Below, one piece after another: positions 6,219 through 7,563 of a stretch of 7,563 nt of DNA. The stretch spans positions 1 through 7,563 of the forward strand of contig CANGJO010000046.1 of NCBI GenBank assembly GCA_947454285.1, written 5' to 3'. Every line of letters starts with the position of its first letter. Positions within the stretch are counted from its first letter, which is position 1. The position numbers and the translations under genes were made by a program. The notes under the pieces are model-generated. The model was not told where the DNA came from. It saw only the letters and a program-made list of their open reading frames with translations, and did not search any database. The DNA is from Microbacteriaceae bacterium (GTDB lineage: Bacteria > Actinomycetota > Actinomycetes > Actinomycetales > Microbacteriaceae).

Positions 6219-6744
6219 GGCTGGCCGCTTTCTTGACTCGAATCAAAACCTCGTTGTGACGCAATATCGGTGGAGTAAATGGTGGGTTGTAAACCGCACT
6301 GAATGCTTCGCCAACCGGTTGGTAACCCAACTCGCCGACCTTTGAAATTAGCTCATCCTGCAACTCGGCAAACTTTTTGGTGTTCCACAAACCCCGATAC
6401 GTCAGTGCAGCAACAAGACCACCGGGAACATCTTCGATCTCAACGCGACTTGACTTTGGCAGCGGTGCCCCGGAATTAGTCACATCACTTGGCACCACGA
6501 ATGAGATTCGCCAACCACCGGCACTTGGCTTTTGCTGCACCGGAACGGTCATCGATATTTTTTGCGACTTAGCGTTCTGCCCGCTGATGTAGTTGAACAG
6601 ATATTGGAACCCGTAACTAGATGCCTGACGCAGGTCTTCAATGTCAGAGACATCGCAGCTGGCTACTTGATAGGGCGAGTAATCACGAATTTCTACGTCA
6701 TCGACTTTTTGGATGACTTCAAAGTTGGGGCGCTCAAGTGCCAT
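6208..6744 (-). CDS. SOUL heme-binding-like protein
   Basis: A 178-aa protein with a SOUL/HBP pattern: PNFEVIQKVDDVEIRDYSPY (6-25), FQYLFNYISGQNAKSQKISM then TVPV (46-69), WRISFVVPSD (79-88), LPKSSRVEIEDVP, then ALTYRGLW, and a conserved tail YNPPFTPPILRHNEVLI. There is no signal peptide, so it is probably cytosolic. Eukaryotic relatives bind heme or porphyrin; bacterial members are poorly characterised and heme binding should not be assumed. It follows the thioesterase by 31 nt and overlaps the SDR start by 11 nt, so the three are probably co-transcribed, with an extra internal start possible here. No Shine-Dalgarno site precedes the ATG. Confidence 0.88.
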   Translation of the reverse strand: MALERPNFEVIQKVDDVEIRDYSPYQVASCDVSDIEDLRQASSYGFQYLFNYISGQNAKSQKISMTVPVQQKPSAGGWRISFVVPSDVTNSGAPLPKSSRVEIEDVPGGLVAALTYRGLWNTKKFAELQDELISKVGELGYQPVGEAFSAVYNPPFTPPILRHNEVLIRVKKAASRAK

Positions 6745-6750
6745 GTCTTT

Positions 6751-6756
6751 AGGTTA
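6751..6756 (-). promoter_or_regulatory. Candidate -10 element for a leaderless SOUL-SDR transcript
   Basis: On the minus strand TAACCT ends exactly 6 nt before the SOUL ATG at 6744, the same spacing as the candidate upstream of the ATP-grasp gene. No ribosome site is present, so a leaderless start is plausible. Read on the plus strand, 6749-6757 is TTAGGTTAG, a perfect half of the DtxR/IdeR-type iron box, but the other half is degenerate. No -35 is evident. Confidence 0.38.
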
Positions 6757-6775
6757 GACCCAACAACACCAGTTT

Positions 6776-7324
6776 TTACCAGGTACTAGGTGCCGGCTCT
6801 TTACCCTTTGGCAAAGTGGTGCTGGCGTTCCAGGTCTTTACCCACTCAGGTAGCTGTGGTCGATTCTGAATCGCTTCATCGGTGCCGGCTAGAACTTCGT
6901 CTGGACTCAGGATTCCGCGACTGCGCTTTAGGAATCTAATCTTCACAACGGCCTTGGTGTAGATCTCATTGCCAACCACAAAGCGCTGCTCAAAGTAAAA
7001 CGCTTGGTCATCCCAACCAATCACCTTTGATTCAATGTCAAATGACTGCCAAGGCATCAATGATTTTCTGAAAGTCACGGTCTCGGCAACCACAACCGGA
7101 TACCAACCCAGCTTCTTCCATTTCTTCCAGGTGCCAGAGCGAAGCGCAAGGTCGTAGCGGCTCACGTCCATCAGTGTTAAAAACACACCGTTGTTCATGT
7201 GCTTGTAGATATCTAGGTCGCTAGGCCAAACGCGAAAAGTGCGGCGGCCAACGGCGTGCCAATCTTCGCGAGTGCGCAGGCGCCAGGTTAGTTTTTCGTA
7301 AATCAGTCGCAGCCAAAGATTCAT
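6776..7324 (-). CDS. Hotdog-fold acyl-CoA thioesterase-like protein (4HBT/THEM6-like)
   Basis: A 182-aa protein whose ATG directly follows the stop of the upstream peptidase gene (TAA-ATG, zero gap). Residues about 25-150 have the hotdog pattern: TFRVWPSDLDIYKHMNNGVF (29-48), then LTLMDVSRYDLALRSG (49-64), PVVVAETVTFRKSLMPWQSFD, and FYFEQRFVVGNEIYTKAVVKIRF read as the last strands. The D36-x-D38 then HMNN segment corresponds to the substrate and catalytic region of 4-hydroxybenzoyl-CoA-thioesterase-like enzymes, with D36 or D38 as the likely acidic residue. It resembles the THEM6-like branch. It probably cleaves or binds an acyl-CoA, substrate unknown. No signal peptide; the N-terminal WLRLIYEKLTWRL is amphipathic and could touch the membrane. 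Confidence 0.82.
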   Translation of the reverse strand: MNLWLRLIYEKLTWRLRTREDWHAVGRRTFRVWPSDLDIYKHMNNGVFLTLMDVSRYDLALRSGTWKKWKKLGWYPVVVAETVTFRKSLMPWQSFDIESKVIGWDDQAFYFEQRFVVGNEIYTKAVVKIRFLKRSRGILSPDEVLAGTDEAIQNRPQLPEWVKTWNASTTLPKGKEPAPSTW

Positions 7325-7563
7325 TTACCAGATCACCACTCGCTCACTTGGGTCCAACCAAAGCTTGTCGCTTGGTTGCACATCAAAGGCTTCGTAGAAC
7401 ACATCAATGTTGCGCACGATCTGGTTGCAACGGAATTCCGGTGGTGAGTGTGGGTCAGTTGCCAAGCGCTGCAGCACCATCTCGTCGCGACCAATCGCGC
7501 GCCACGATTGACTCCAGGCAATAAAGAATCTTTGCGCAGCAGTGCGGCCATCAATCTCCGGCG
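7325..7563 (-). CDS. M13 family zinc metallopeptidase, C-terminal end only (5' part outside window)
   Basis: The last 78 codons of a gene entering from the right edge; the first complete codon is at 7561-7559 and TAA at 7327-7325. The sequence has PEIDGRTAAQRFFIAWSQSW (1-20), TDPHSPPEFRCNQIVRNID (35-53), FYEAFDV (55-61) and the end RVVIW. This is the signature C-terminus of neprilysin/PepO-type M13 endopeptidases: a strand and helix after the zinc site, a PPEFRCN-like segment and a terminal Trp. The HExxH and ExxD zinc motifs lie upstream, outside the window, so activity cannot be judged. In Gram-positive bacteria these enzymes cut oligopeptides and may be cytosolic, exported or membrane-bound. 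It abuts the thioesterase gene and may share its transcript. Confidence 0.9.
   Translation of the reverse strand, partial: PEIDGRTAAQRFFIAWSQSWRAIGRDEMVLQRLATDPHSPPEFRCNQIVRNIDVFYEAFDVQPSDKLWLDPSERVVIW

Noticed and set aside
7333..7554. Minus-strand frame of 73 codons
   Set aside because: It is in a different frame from the M13 peptidase end, which has clear homology motifs.

Overview
The window looks like part of an actinobacterial chromosome with moderate GC content and very tight gene packing. The protein set (circularly permuted ATP-grasp protein, M13 peptidase, SOUL protein, SDR with a DUF2867-type tail, flavin electron-transfer genes) and the leaderless-looking gene starts fit a small-genome Microbacteriaceae-like organism, perhaps a freshwater planktonic lineage. 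That placement is an inference from family resemblance; no rRNA or other marker gene is present.

Layout. (1) 1-1409, minus strand: almost all of a circularly permuted ATP-grasp protein, running off the left edge at its C-terminus. (2) 1410-1536: a 127-bp divergent intergenic region with a 28-bp imperfect palindrome and a candidate leaderless promoter for the ATP-grasp gene. (3) 1537-4703, plus strand: a compact four-gene operon made of a six-helix ferric-reductase-like flavocytochrome, two small FMN-binding-domain proteins and an ApbE-type FAD:protein FMN transferase. Junctions are a 4-nt overlap, a 14-nt overlap and a 2-nt gap. (4) 4704-7563, minus strand: a convergent cluster, in transcription order the end of an M13 metallopeptidase, a hotdog-fold thioesterase, a SOUL heme-binding-like protein and an SDR with a DUF2867-type C-terminal domain. 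The two clusters meet tail to tail with stop codons touching.

The most interesting unit is the plus-strand operon. By family knowledge it should move electrons from cytosolic NAD(P)H through FAD and two b hemes across the membrane to FMN covalently attached to exported domains, with ApbE attaching the FMN. The general scheme is known. Local oddities are: SRAT instead of SGAT at the expected FMN-attachment site of the first FMN protein; Gly instead of the usual Asp six residues before the attachment Thr in both FMN proteins; an ApbE with no visible signal peptide although its presumed substrates are exported; and a long Ala/Thr/Ser/Pro linker in one carrier only. I found no RNA gene, mobile element, CRISPR array or phage gene.
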